64,000 nt of DNA from Crotalaria pallida (Eukaryota > Streptophyta > Magnoliopsida > Fabales > Fabaceae), in contig CM075649.1 in assembly GCA_037953625.1 (NCBI GenBank), positions 128,213,290 through 128,277,289 of the forward strand, in the 5' to 3' direction. How positions within the stretch are numbered: the first letter of the stretch is position 1; each line of letters opens with the position of its first letter. The position numbers were made by a program, and so were the translations under genes. This document shows positions 1 to 11,006 of the stretch, piece by piece. A model generated the notes under the pieces. It did not search any database and had not been told where the DNA came from. It saw only the letters and a program-made list of their open reading frames with translations.

Positions 1-3000
1 GTGAAGCTCTATATCCCATCTTGATATAGAGACCAAGTTTGTTTAATTTGGTAAACCACAGAGGAAGTTTTAAGCTGAACAAGTTGAGTTCTGGAACCTG
101 AAACTCAGGAAATCAGATTCATGAGCCTCTGTTCTTCAAGCTTGTATGGTAAACTTGAGTCCTCTCTGAGCCTCCGATTCGTTTTAATCTTGAGTCTTCA
201 TATCCTAGTTTAGGTTCTAACTCTATTTTACAATTTTTATTGGCATGTTCTTGATGTAAAATCCCACCAAAGTTAGCTTGTTGAAGCTGTGTTGCTAATG
301 CTGCAAACTCTAAATTGCAGCAGCCTTTGTGAAATTTCAGCTCAAGTCCATTCAATAATTTTAAATAGGTATGGGAGATTTTATTCATATTGCTAGGATT
401 AATGATTGAGGGTTTGTGTAATTGTTTATGCTTGAATAAATATGTTGGAACCATGACAAGATCATTTGGTTTGGAGACCAAAGTGATCCATGGTTCTCTA
501 GGAAATTGCATACTAAATTATGAACATGAGTTAAAGACCAAGTAATGGCTTGACTTATGATTGAATGATAATGAGTTAGTGTCTGCAACAAGTTTACAAT
601 CATGCAAAGAAGGGGTTATATCAACTTCTAATGAATAGAAATGAGAGTTAAAATGAATTGGAACTGGAAAAGTGCAGCATTCTACTCTCTGGTATGCAGG
701 TCTGTACTGACTAACCGGTTAGTGGTCTCAGTAACCGGTTAGTGCTTGACAGCATGCCTTGGTTTTTCAGGTTTAGTATGGAACTCAACAAGGGGTGGTA
801 TAGTCTAGGTTGGAACTAATAATTAAGCTAATAACTTAAAGTACGTAAATGGAATAATTATGGGAATTGTTCTAATAAAGTAAGATTTTATTGAGAATTT
901 TGTTAATGGATTAAGAACTTACAAAGTATGCTTTGATATGCATATTGTATTAGTTGTTGCATTCATGGCTAGGATGTAAAACTTAGTGAGATCAACCTTG
1001 AATAGACTTAATATGAGGGATAACATACTGCATAGAGACTAGAGAATAATATTGGAAGTGATTGAATCGAAAAGAATAAGAATTGAACATGTTCTGTTCT
1101 CAGGTCTGCTTTCACTAACCGGTTAGTGGACTTTGTAACTGGTTAGTGCCTGAAAGAAGTGAATAAATAAATAAAGTCATTGCAATAATCATGGAGAGCT
1201 TTTCATAGAGGATATACTAGTTGGTTATTAACTAGAGACCTCATGGCATTGACAATAATGATAATTATATTTGATAATGTTTGAGTGAATTTGTTGATTA
1301 TACTTTGGAATTGGCTTGAATAATGTTTGTATCATCACACAGATGAAGCTTAATGAATTGACAATCATAGTTGATGAACTATCCCTAAAAAGAAGAATGT
1401 GTGATGACAAAGAAAGTAAAGAATGAATAAGTCTCCTTGATGCACGGTTTGGCATGAAGGTCGAGCATAAAAGATTTCATAGGGTACACATATTTTATGA
1501 TGAATTGGGTACAGGGAACGTATACGAGAAGAATTAGAATCCTGGTATATTGTGTCCTTTGAGAAGGGACTCGTCGTGACACCCTCAAAATAACCCAAGT
1601 AATTAATAAAATAAATATACTATTACTCGAAATAGTTATGGACTTGTTAGTATTTAGAAAATGTAGGAAATAAAATTACCTTTTTATTTTCTATAGAGTC
1701 GGGTGCACAAACTAGTTTCGCAAATCTTAGATGGCATTCTCATTGAAAATAGAATGTGTTATATTTCATATAACGAAACTTAAGTAATGTCATCCAGTTT
1801 TTCATCTAACTAACTTACACCATTTCAAAATGTCCTGGCCGGATCTCTTATAAATTAATTATCAGAGTAAGCGGAAGTAATGGGACTATATAATAAGCTG
1901 AGATATAAACATAGATTTGGTTTATAAATATATATTAAAACCATCAAGTACATAGTTCATAGTAATGTCTCCAAATTCCCAACACAAGTCCATAAGGCTC
2001 TGTACATATATGTATATCAAAGATAGACCAAATCTCAAGAGTTTTCAAAAGGAGTATTCACAATATTTATATATCAAGATATAAAACTCTAAAGCTGGTC
2101 TCATAGCACTGGTAGCAGCAGTAGTAGTAGAAGTCTCCAAGAAGTAGCAGCGGTCATCATCCCACATCATCAGCAGCAACTCTCCTCCACAGCATCCATC
2201 ACATTAGATCCCTGATCCTCATCATCTACCTTATGCACATACCTAAGAATCATTGTCCCTCCACTGAGTCCCGGTAGAATTAACGACAGGCTCGCCTCCG
2301 CTCTCGTCTTCGACAGGATTCCTCCTCGATCTCATTTGAAGGAGTAGGTACCCTCCCACTGGGTACAAGGTCTGATGAATACGTGACCTTAATAGAACTC
2401 CTTGAAATAGATGAGGGAGTCTCCTTTCGAACGACTCTAGGAGAAAAAGGGTGTGAGCGGATAGATTGGAATTGAAAACTGTGATATGAGCGAGATGGTC
2501 GAGTGGGAGGTGATCCATGGTAATTATAAAAAGAGGGTACATGCATAGTGTATATGATGGGAAAACTAGACCTACGAGGACTGAACCGAATCAGTGGTTT
2601 ATGGTGGAAAAAGGTAATCTCTACCTCCCCCTCATACTCCATCCGGAGATCCTCGTAGATCCATATGCCACTAATAAGTGGGCGGATCTCGATGCAAGCA
2701 ATGTGATGTGACATCACCTACAAGGGCATAGGGGTAAGCAATTCTATACACGTAATCAATAGAGCTTAAATGTTGAAGCAACATAATTATGCACAAATAT
2801 AACCCCAAATCAGTTAACAGCCACAGTTAACACTTAGCAAACACTTAATGCAAATAAGATGTTCGCACTCATTCTTGATATCAAGCCTTAACTTAATTAA
2901 GAGTAAGTGGCATGATGCCTGACATTCTTCTTTTTCTGAGATTCTCCATCTAGTGTCCTCACAGACGTCAATCCAATACAACTGTGTATTCCCAGATCAC

Positions 3001-3036
3001 GAATACGTTACCAAAACGTATGGCGTACTAGCTCGG

Positions 3037-3270
3037 AAGTGATAAAAACGTCACACTACCTGGTGAATGTCACGTCGCCCAAGGACGCAAACCTATCACT
3101 TCTCAACATACAACGGGTGTGATAAAAAATGTCACCACATCTGATGAACGTCACGTCGCCTAAGGACGTAAACCTTATCACTTGTGATACACAACAGAGG
3201 TGATAAACAACGTCATTATGTCTGATGAACGTCACGTCGCCAAAACGTAAACCTTACCACTTGTGTACAT
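3037..3270. repeat. Tandem repeat with GTCACGTCGCC core, in element D
   Basis: Three or more imperfect units of roughly 70 bp, each holding a version of TGATGAACGTCACGTCGCC followed by AAGGACGTAAACC and TATCACTT. It sits in element D at a place comparable with the minisatellites of LTRs A and E, but the unit sequence is unrelated. Confidence 0.75.
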
Positions 3271-3656
3271 CACACCGTTGAAACATCAAATCAACAGTAT
3301 ATCACATACTGCCCACATTGTCCACCTTAATGTGTCATCGAGCTAGTAGCAACTTTTAGTATTTCCAGAGATCCTCCTCATGTCACCCGAACATGAATAA
3401 ACGATCTAACATCCAAACTTAAAAACGAATGTAATATCTTAACTTAAAGAAACTAATTGGTATATTTCAATATATAACGTGCCACCCGAGCAACGTTATG
3501 ACGTGCCACCCGAGCAACGTTCCGTCATCCAAACGGAAATAACCATATCATCAATCAATTTCTCTTAAGTCTTAGATCACTTGGATTATTATCATTTAAG
3601 TATTAACAGAATGATTCAGAATTAAAAATGGCATTTTTAAGTTTCTGGCCAAAATA

Positions 3657-3978
3657 TTCGAGTGTTCTTCAGACTACTCGAGTGGTTCTTCAGTTTTTCC
3701 CAGATTACTCGAGTAGTTCATGGCTACTCGAGTAATTCATGTTTCTAGAAAGGCCAGATATCAGATTATTAAAATTACTCGAGTGATTCATGAATACTCT
3801 AGTGTTCTTCATCAAATCCAGAATACTCGAGTGACTCATGCACTACTCGAGTGGTTCATCAGAAAATGTCCTTGAGCATCAATTGATACTCGAGTTCTTG
3901 GCCTGGTACTCGAGTGTTATAACAGAAAGACACACTGTTTTATTGCAAAATACTCGAGTGCCAAGACAAGTACTCGAG
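3657..3978. repeat. Paired CTCGAG palindromes at ~20 bp spacing (element D)
   Basis: CTCGAG or a one-base variant occurs at 3657, 3677, 3708, 3727, 3778, 3797, 3826, 3846, 3889, 3909, 3953 and 3973. The spacing within pairs is 19-20 bp, while pairs are separated by variable distances. The core context is TACTCGAGT. A degenerate further pair lies near 5015-5040. Confidence 0.85.
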
Positions 3979-5282
3979 TCTTTTCTTGCAGAACAAACTG
4001 GAAACTTGGTTTTAACATACCATTTTCAATTATAACCATTTCTAATCCAATCCAATGATCAACAGAGCTTACATTAAACATATTAAACATGTTCCAACAC
4101 AAAAACAACAACTTATTACACTGAATTGAATTTGAGCAACAATTATGCATAAAAACACATTTTCAACAACTTGACATACCAAATTCAGTTCCACACACTT
4201 TTGGCATGAAAACCACTTGCATATAGTTCACATGCAACACATAGAACTTGCTCAGAACAACATTAGAACACAGGTTGGTCTCCAAACCAATTTCCCTATT
4301 CAAACTAAGCCCTTAGAGCCTCTTGGTGGCTCTCTAATCAAATGCATGCAATTTAAACTCTATCTAGTGAATAGAGAGCTTTCCCCTTACCTCTTAGACG
4401 TGAATCAACAGAGACTTTACCAAAGCTTAGCTTCCAAGCTGGGTTCCCCAAACTCCACACTGAAACAGAGCAGTTTCAGCAGAGCACCAAGATTGAATTG
4501 GTTGATGCATAAGACAGACATAAAAATTGGGGAAATTAGTTTCTATATACTCTCTACAATTCATACTAGCTAAAGAGACAAGATTCACATGGAGAGGTTG
4601 CCTGAGCTTACCAAAATCGAGCTCCAAAGTAAGCTCCAGGAAACCTGAGACAACAAACGGACTCCAACTTCCAAGCTTCGATTCTTCCAATCTACGAACT
4701 CTCAGCTCACAATCTTAGTGTCTATACAAGGCTCGTGATGCGAGCTTTGTATTGGTGTATAATTTGTGGCTTAACTCTAAACAGAGAAGGAGAATCGATT
4801 GAATCAAATCGGAAACCCTAACTCAAGCAAAACTCACGAAATTGGCAAAATGAATGGTTGATTCATCAACCATGGCTTAAATAGCCGTACATGAAGCTCA
4901 TGCAGCTCGACACGAAAGCCATGGACGTGTTGAAGGACTGATTTCGTGTCAAACGGCGGTGACTCGTTGGTGGTGACTCACCAAACGCACTAACTCGTCA
5001 ACTCTGACCAAAATACTCGAATACTCCCAAAAATATCGAGTGTTTTGACCAGTTTTTGAAAAATATTAATTTTATTTTCTTTCCCTCCAAAATCTTTCTA
5101 AAATTAGTTCAAGGTCCCAAACAGGGATTAATGTGAAAAATATTTATTTTCTCATATTAAAACTATCTATTATTATCATTCGTAATAACTCACTTTGAAA
5201 TCAAGAATAAAATAATTAATTATAAATAACCTTTATAATTAACATATTATTAAATCAGGGGTTAAAAATCGGGAATGTTACA

Positions 5283-5570
5283 CTCGTTGCGAATAGGACA
5301 CTATTCGTAAGCGATATAGCCATGAATCCCGATATACTGTGTCTTGTGGGAAAGACCTCTTGCGGGTAGGACGCTATCCGTAAGCAGTATGTCAACGGTG
5401 ATATCTCGATATGGCGTGTCCCTTGGGAAAGGATCCGTTGCAGATACGACTGAGTGTATCTGTAAGCGCCATGTCAATGTTGATATCCCGGCACGACGTG
5501 TCCCTTGGGAAAGGACCCGTTGCAAATACGACGGAATGTATTTGTAAGCGTCGTAGCCCAGTATACGTAT
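5283..5570 (+). repeat. Tandem ~75 bp units in 5' LTR of element A
   Basis: Four imperfect units built around GGGAAAGGACCCGTTGC, a short inverted pair (for example GCAAATACGACGGAATGTATTTG) split over the unit, and GTAAGCG. The same tract is at 18248-18535 in the 3' LTR. Element E has an unrelated repeat at the corresponding place. Confidence 0.8.
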
Positions 5571-5647
5571 GACCCTTGTAAAATTGAGATGTTTTTGAAT
5601 AGTGATGATGTACCTATGAATTCTTTTGTAGAATAGAGAAAAGTCTC

Positions 5648-5720
5648 GCATTGCATTGCATTGGATCACATTGCATTGCATCACATTGCATTGCATTGCA
5701 TCGCATTGCATAGCATTGCA
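5648..5720. repeat. CATTG-type pentanucleotide-rich microsatellite
   Basis: Repeated GCATT/GCATC pentamers. The 3' LTR has a much shorter version at 18624-18651, so this tract has changed length since insertion of element A. Confidence 0.85.
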
Positions 5721-6095
5721 TACAAACAATAATAATATGTCTAAGAATGTTAAAGCACTTGCTTAGTATGCATCATTTGCATTATGAGTGATTATATGTG
5801 TAAGACTTAATCATTAATCTGCTTATGCGATATGACAAGTGATTTACTCCCTTCTAGACTGTCTGGTGATAGGTACACGTTCCTGCCAGAGATAGCTAGT
5901 GTGTTCAAGCCAGAGACTCAAGCGGAGAAGGAAGATGCTCAATTGGATCTGATCCTTTGTAACCCTGAGCACAATTGTATTTTTAAATAAAAATTTATTC
6001 ACTACTTTTGAATAAAGGGAATTTTCTTTTTCCGATGTAACTCATTTTATAAATTATATTGTTCCCTTTATAAAAAGAATCGGGGTGTTACACTA

Positions 6096-6107
6096 TGGTA
6101 TCAGAGC
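6096..6107 (+). other. Primer-binding site of element A (tRNA-Met type)
   Basis: TGGTATCAGAGC begins three bases after the 5' LTR end. This is the usual plant initiator-methionine tRNA primer site and fixes the element's orientation as plus. Confidence 0.9.
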
Positions 6108-7220
6108 AGTTCCTTCCTTCCGGCCTGAGAGGATGGTTTCATCACCTATGTTATCAGTCTCTGTCAAGTTATCATTGAGTTAGTTAGAAATCATTAGAAG
6201 TATAAGAATCTGGTTTGATTTAGTAATCGGTCTAAATCAAACATGTTGAACACCGTAGTTAACCTTTGATCAGGTTTGGTCAAAGTCACACTCAATTATC
6301 TTTGTCATGATCAGAGAAAAGAAAGTTAGTTAAGCTTGGAGCGTATGATAACCAACGGGCTGGGGAAAAAAATGCCACCCCAACGGAAATGGATAACCTC
6401 TCAAGCTTAATTATCTGAACTGAATCTGACAATGACAAATCATCTTTATTTTTAGATTCATCGAATCCAATCGTAATTTTCCTTGTGGAAGATTATAGAC
6501 TTCGATCAGATTAATATGACCTCTCTACCGATGGTGTGTAATGTTAGGACTGGCCACCCTAATATTTACTACTATTGGGAGAAATGATCATAATTGTTCA
6601 AAACCTCATTCTAATTTTAATACGCAACAGAAGTATTCAACAATAGGTATCTGATGTCTTAATCTCTTTTATTGCCGTAATCCCTAATTGTTTATCCTTG
6701 TAAGGAATAAGACCCAAGCAAACCATGCTTTGAGTCATTTCCTCAGTATCTTTGAGAAATAGAATTTCCTTGCACCTAGATAGTTAAATCTCGAGAACGC
6801 CTTTCCAAACATACTCCTTCAAGAATTTGTTTAAATGTTATTTCATCCTTAGGCAAGGAAATCTTCATGAATTTCTCCTTCCTCCTAATAATTCAATATT
6901 CTTACTCGATGAATTTTTAATTCTGTTCACCTCCACGATTATCTTATTTTATTTTTAAATCTTCCCGATTTTGAAGCGAGAAATTTTATAATGTTAAAAT
7001 TTTAGCTTCTATAGTCAAACCTTCAGACATTGTAAAACTCAAGATTTTATATAAATTTTCGGGACTAAGGATTTCTTGGAACTTACTTTAATGTGCAATG
7101 TTTTTAAATTTATTGAACTATATTGATTTCTCCACTAATTTGGTTTACAAACCAAGTTTCCCCAATAGTATTTAACGAACTCCTAATAATGTATTAGGAT
7201 AACCCAGTAGAGTTGAAGCC
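6108..7220 (+). mobile_element. Element A internal leader, non-coding
   Basis: About 1.1 kb between the primer site and the point where element B is inserted. I see no credible coding sequence here. The related element E has only about 90 bp between primer site and gag, so this stretch is extra in A and its origin is unclear. Confidence 0.6.
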
Positions 7221-8544
7221 TGATTGGGGTCTAATATGTGATGTTTTTATACCTTTTTTGCCTCCTTTTACATAGTAAGTGGCTTGTTTCTTGAGTAAAT
7301 TGGAATAAAACAATGGAATTTTGTCTTTATAGGATTTCTAGAACCTTTTGATGTGTTTGGTTTGTTTTCAGGTATTTAAGCTCTTAAAATAATGATTTTT
7401 GCAAAGGAATGAAGAATGAGAGTTTGGTACTTGATTTGGGAAGAAAAAGAGGGAAAAATGAAGAAAAGTTGACCGTAGTGCGCCCAGGCGCAGGCCATCA
7501 CGCCCAGGCGCAGGATTTTCACGCATGGGCACGCAAAATGCGAAAAAGTGACACTGTTCGCTGTTTTGATCATAACTTGAGCTACGCTTATCCAAATGAG
7601 GCGATCTATATATCATTTTAAAGCTAAGGAAAAGATCTACAACTTTTCCAGAAATAGCCTTGCTCAAATTCTCCATCTTGGGGGTCAAAATCAGTGCCGA
7701 AGTTGCTGCCAGACACAAATACGGGATTTTAGAAGGATTTTAATGATAAATTCTATTTGTAGATAAGATTCTTAAAGATTAGTTTATTCTAATAGGATCT
7801 TATCATATTATATTAAGATTTAGGATTAGTTTTATCTTATCACATTAGATTGGAAATTAGGTTAGTTTTTATCTATATAATAAGAGGAATAGGATTCATT
7901 CAAAGGGAGAAGATGAGAGACACTCATACAACTCCATAGAATAATAGTAGATTAGGATTTGAGACTTGGAGAAGGAACAAGGATTGGAGGTTTTTGTGAA
8001 GAACACGGAGTTTGCTCAAGGATTCATGGTAATTATTTTTATCATGTTTATTGTGTTTTCTCTTGTAAGTATGAACTAATTCCATCCTTGGGATGTAGGA
8101 GTAGATGTATGGAACCTTTTCAATATTTCTAGTAATAAATTAATTTTGTTTTCCGTTATTGAATTCTGTGTTTGATTATTCTTATTTGTTTCTCATGAAA
8201 GAAGTTGTTTCATGACTTTTGAAAATCCTTTATGAATAGATATATGAATTTAGGATTTAGTCATTTAATCAAACAGTTCAATTGCATAGGCACAGACATG
8301 TTTTCTATGAATTGGATAATTTTTACAAGTTTTGATTGAACTTAATTAAAGGTTAGGTTTTTAAGGCTCTCTTGAGACATCATTGGGAGATTAATACCTA
8401 AAATACGGAAACGTGCTAAGACATTAGGCGTTTTCTACCTTTGCAAAACAAATTCAGAATTTAGGAAAACAAATCAATTCGTTGTTAAATGTTTTAGGAA
8501 CCTTCATCGAAACTACGTCCCGCTTTTTCCCATTGTTCAAGAAT

Positions 8545-9875
8545 CGTTTTATTTGTTTATTTTAATTCATTATATCAAAAATCACTCAAACAATTGAATT
8601 TTAATTTAATTTTCATTTAGTGGCGCATCCGTCCTCACGCCCGGGGCGCGCAAACCGCATGGAAGTGACGCTGGTTGGTATTTTGGCCATAACTTGAGCT
8701 ACGCTTATCAAAATAAGGCGATCTTGGTATCATTTTAAAGCTAAGGAAAAGATCTACAACTTTGCCAGAAATAGCCTTGCTCAAATTCGTCCATCTTCAG
8801 GGTCAAAATTAGGGCTTAAGTTGAGTGTCAAACATGAGAAAGCCCAATTTGACCAGATTATGAACAAAATAGAAGAAGAGAAGTCTAATTTGGCTTCATA
8901 TCTTAGATTTGGTCAGAGATTAGAAGATAGACATGGACCTTATCTATTAGATTTAATTAAGATTTATTTTAGGATTTATTTTACTCTTTAAATAGAGGAT
9001 TTGTAAATAGTTTTCAGTAGGTTTTAAGATCATAGAATTCAATTAGGATTAGAGAGAGAGGTTAGTAACATCTATTGAGAGCAAGGAGGTAAGGCACAAG
9101 GATTGAAGATCTCTTGGAGAGTTAACCAGTATTGTCTATGATATGAGGTTTTCTCTTTGCTTCTGTTTTCTTTATTTCTATATGTGTAACTAAAACCTCT
9201 TGTTGGGAACATGGTGTAAATTGTATGATGTAACTTATTTTAATTTATGATTTAGTATTTTGCTGTTTTTAATTCATGCATTAATTGAGTTCTTATTTTA
9301 TACATAAATCTGGCCAATTTATGTTCTGGATTTCTTAATTCGCAACGACAGTTGGGATTTTGAATAGGCCATGCAATTAATGGTATATTCAGTCCAATAC
9401 ATAGAGATATAGTTGGATGATTATAAGGCTTTTTAGTTCCCTTGTGCTGAATGGATATTTTCTTATATTGTAATTTGTTGAGAGATCAAGGATTAAATAT
9501 ATAGAAAATAAGGGTAATGTATAGAGACATCTAACTATTACTATTTGAGAGGAATGGTCCATGAATTGAAGGATAATTAAAGTAAAATATAATTCATAGT
9601 TAAAATAAGTGAATCATACAACGAAACCAAGTTCCTAACCTTTTTCTATTGCTTTCTTATTATCTTATCTCCTCAATCTTCTTATTCTATTATTATTATT
9701 ATTCTTCTCCTTCTAAACTTCATTAACAAGTTGCACTAATAATTACGAATTGGTGGAAAGTTATTAGAAACAACTTCGATCCCTGTGGGACGATATTCGG
9801 TCTTCCAGACTATATTACTTGCTGACCTAGTCCTCTTACTAGTAAATCAACAAGTTTTTGGCGCCGTTGCCGCTT
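8545..9875 (+). mobile_element. Foreign LTR 3' part plus primer site (element C) inside LTR of B
   Basis: It shares short blocks with the B LTR (the block around CATAACTTGAGCTACGCTTA at 8688 and the end segment GGACGATATTCGG at 9787) but is otherwise divergent, so it comes from a related family. It ends with AATCAACA followed by AGTTTTTGGCGCCGTTGCCG, an LTR end plus primer site. No left boundary or duplication of its own is seen. Confidence 0.65.
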
Positions 9876-9901
9876 TTCCCCGGCAACGGCGCCAAAAACT
9901 T
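9852..9901. repeat. Strong hairpin made of two opposed primer-binding sites
   Basis: Arms 9852-9872 and 9881-9901 are perfectly complementary over 21 bp (AAGTTTTTGGCGCCGTTGCCG and its complement) with an 8-base loop CTTTTCCC. Each arm is an LTR/primer-site junction sequence. Confidence 0.9.
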
Positions 9902-10107
9902 ATTGGGATTCTGGCAAGTGTACCAGATCGTACAAGTAATATAGACAATGAAGTCCGAGTATCGTACCCAAGGGAGTGACCGTTTAATTAATTTCACCTA
10001 ATTAATATTACTTAGTGAACGAGACAAAGGATTTCATTGTCTATATTACTTGTACGATCTGGTACACTTGCCAGAATCCCAACAAGTTTTTGGCGCAGTT
10101 GCCGGGG
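9878..10107. repeat. Inverted repeat of LTR end plus primer site (75 bp arms)
   Basis: Arm 9878-9952 is the reverse complement of 10033-10107 with two or three mismatches. The 80 bp spacer (9953-10032) is also an inverted copy of LTR sequence, matching 14054-14133 on the opposite strand. Confidence 0.88.
10091..10107 (+). other. Primer-binding site of element B
   Basis: TGGCGCAGTTGCCGGGG starts six bases after the LTR end. It differs at one base from the form TGGCGCCGTTGCC seen in the two neighbouring copies of the motif. Confidence 0.75.
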
Positions 10108-10170
10108 ATTGAAATTCGATTCTAATTTTTTTTGGGTACTTTTTGTAATTATTTGTGTAATTTGTACTTT

Positions 10171-10821
10171 CTCATGTACGATTATAATTGTAATAGTGAT
10201 TCAGATTGTGATAGATTTATTCCTTATCCTTATCCTCCATACTATGTTGCACAAAATATAACTCCTAGGAAAGCTCAATGGGAAATAGCTCTAGAGAAAT
10301 TGGAACAAGCCACTGAGGATTTTGTTAAAGATAGCAAAAATAATTTTAGATCCCCTCGTGTTGAACCAATTCCTCCCCCTGTGGAGAAAGAAAATATCAC
10401 TCCTAGGAAGGCCCAATGGGAAATAGCTCTAGATAGATTGACTCAAAAAGTTGAGGATTTTGCTAAAGATTGCAAAAATTTTAGATCCCCTCATGTTGAA
10501 CCAATTCCTCCCCCTGTGGAGAAAGAGTCATGGGAAATTAACCAAGATAAATTAGCTCAAAAAATTAGTAGTAATGTTCAAAAAGTTAATTTTATAGAAA
10601 AAGAAAACAGAAAAAATTTTGAGAACATAGAAATAGCACTTGAGCAAAATTCAAAATATGTATCTGAGGAGTTACAATCATTATCAACAATTTTTGACTC
10701 TCCTAAAAAAGAGGAGGAAGTTGTGGTAATGGATGTGACTAATGATCAATTCCCTTTAGAGGAGCAAAAATCTGAAAAAGAAATTGTGCATGATAGGTTT
10801 GAGGAAGAGGATCAAAAATGA
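10171..10821 (+). CDS. Element B protein of unknown function, with internal duplication
   Basis: The start is taken at the ATG opening MYDYNCNSDSD, about 65 bp after the primer site; an upstream in-frame ATG exists at 10132. The protein is about 216 aa, acidic and Asn/Lys/Glu-rich, and probably coiled. A block of roughly 40 residues beginning NITPRKAQWEIAL and ending PPPVEKE occurs twice in tandem, then a shorter third start (SWEINQDKLAQK). There is no zinc knuckle, protease or other recognised domain. Its position right after the primer site suggests a degenerate gag-leader product of a non-autonomous Tat/Athila-like element, but that is inference. Its stop overlaps the ATG of the next frame by ATGA. 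Confidence 0.5.
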   Translation, partial: LMYDYNCNSDSDCDRFIPYPYPPYYVAQNITPRKAQWEIALEKLEQATEDFVKDSKNNFRSPRVEPIPPPVEKENITPRKAQWEIALDRLTQKVEDFAKDCKNFRSPHVEPIPPPVEKESWEINQDKLAQKISSNVQKVNFIEKENRKNFENIEIALEQNSKYVSEELQSLSTIFDSPKKEEEVVVMDVTNDQFPLEEQKSEKEIVHDRFEEEDQK

Positions 10822-11006
10822 AAAACGAAGGTTTGAAAATTATAGAAAAAATTGAACCACCCTTGCATGAGGAATTTGTTGCTATAAAGAATTTAATTAA
10901 ATCTAGTTCATACTTGGGTGATTCAAAATTTTTCTATTATATTCAGCCTAAGTACTTTTATGAAAATTATCTAGAACAATCTGAATCATTATTAGGCAAT
11001 AAGTAA
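10818..11006 (+). CDS. Element B second small ORF, likely continuation of the first
   Basis: This 62 aa frame starts MKNEGLKIIEKIEPPLHEEF, overlapping the preceding stop by four bases (ATGA). Codon use and composition match the frame before it. I infer a single ancestral ORF broken by a -1 shift, although a genuine coupled second ORF cannot be excluded. No domain is recognised. Confidence 0.4.
   Translation: MKNEGLKIIEKIEPPLHEEFVAIKNLIKSSSYLGDSKFFYYIQPKYFYENYLEQSESLLGNK

Larger units (their letters stand above)
1577..5282 (-). mobile_element. Element D: solo-LTR-like insertion in the 5' LTR of element A
   Basis: These 3706 bp are absent from the matching place in the 3' LTR of A (near 18258). 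Read on the minus strand the insert begins TGTAACATTCCC and ends GAGGGTGTCA, the TG...CA form of an LTR, and its start resembles the LTRs of elements A and E. The flanks share CTCGT (1570-1574 and 5283-5287), although two extra bases (CG) lie between the left copy and the TG end, so the duplication is not clean. No primer site, polypurine tract or protein-coding region is visible inside, which fits a solo LTR. It holds paired CTCGAG palindromes (3657-3978 and near 5015-5040) and a tandem repeat around GTCACGTCGCC (3037-3260). Internal open frames are short and unconvincing. Confidence 0.7.
1..6092 (+). mobile_element. Element A, 5' LTR (left end outside window; split by element D)
   Basis: Positions 1-1576 and 5283-6092 align with 16729-18998, the downstream part of the 3' LTR at 15903-18998, so this is the 5' LTR of one element with about 0.8 kb missing off the left edge. 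It ends in GGGGTGTTACA at 6092, directly before a methionine-tRNA primer-binding site. It carries palindrome pairs of the AACCGGTT type at 711-742 and 1115-1144, four imperfect tandem units of roughly 75 bp at 5283-5570, and a short CATTG-rich tract. Relative to the 3' LTR there are small indels, for example extra bases near 1220-1272, so the two LTRs have diverged. Open frames inside (for example antisense at 119-511) also occur in the other LTR and are not genes. Confidence 0.88.
7221..10084 (+). repeat. Element B left LTR, chimeric
   Basis: 7221 to about 8540 matches the right LTR (12703 to about 14010) closely, including a GC-rich tract with CGCCCAGGCGCAGG. From about 8545 the match is lost: a related but different LTR runs to 9850 and is followed by its own TGGCGCCGTTGCC site. 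Then 9878-10032 is an inverted copy of the end of B's LTR plus its primer site, and 10033-10084 is that LTR end in normal orientation. Confidence 0.8.

Noticed and set aside
119..603. Antisense open frames of 72-130 codons, also present at 16864-17340
   Set aside because: They are mirrored in both LTRs of element A, with frame breaks between copies, and have no domain; they follow from LTR homology.
2243..2717. Open frames of 99 and 145 codons in element D
   Set aside because: Overlapping frames on both strands of a solo LTR, with no domain and no regulatory context.
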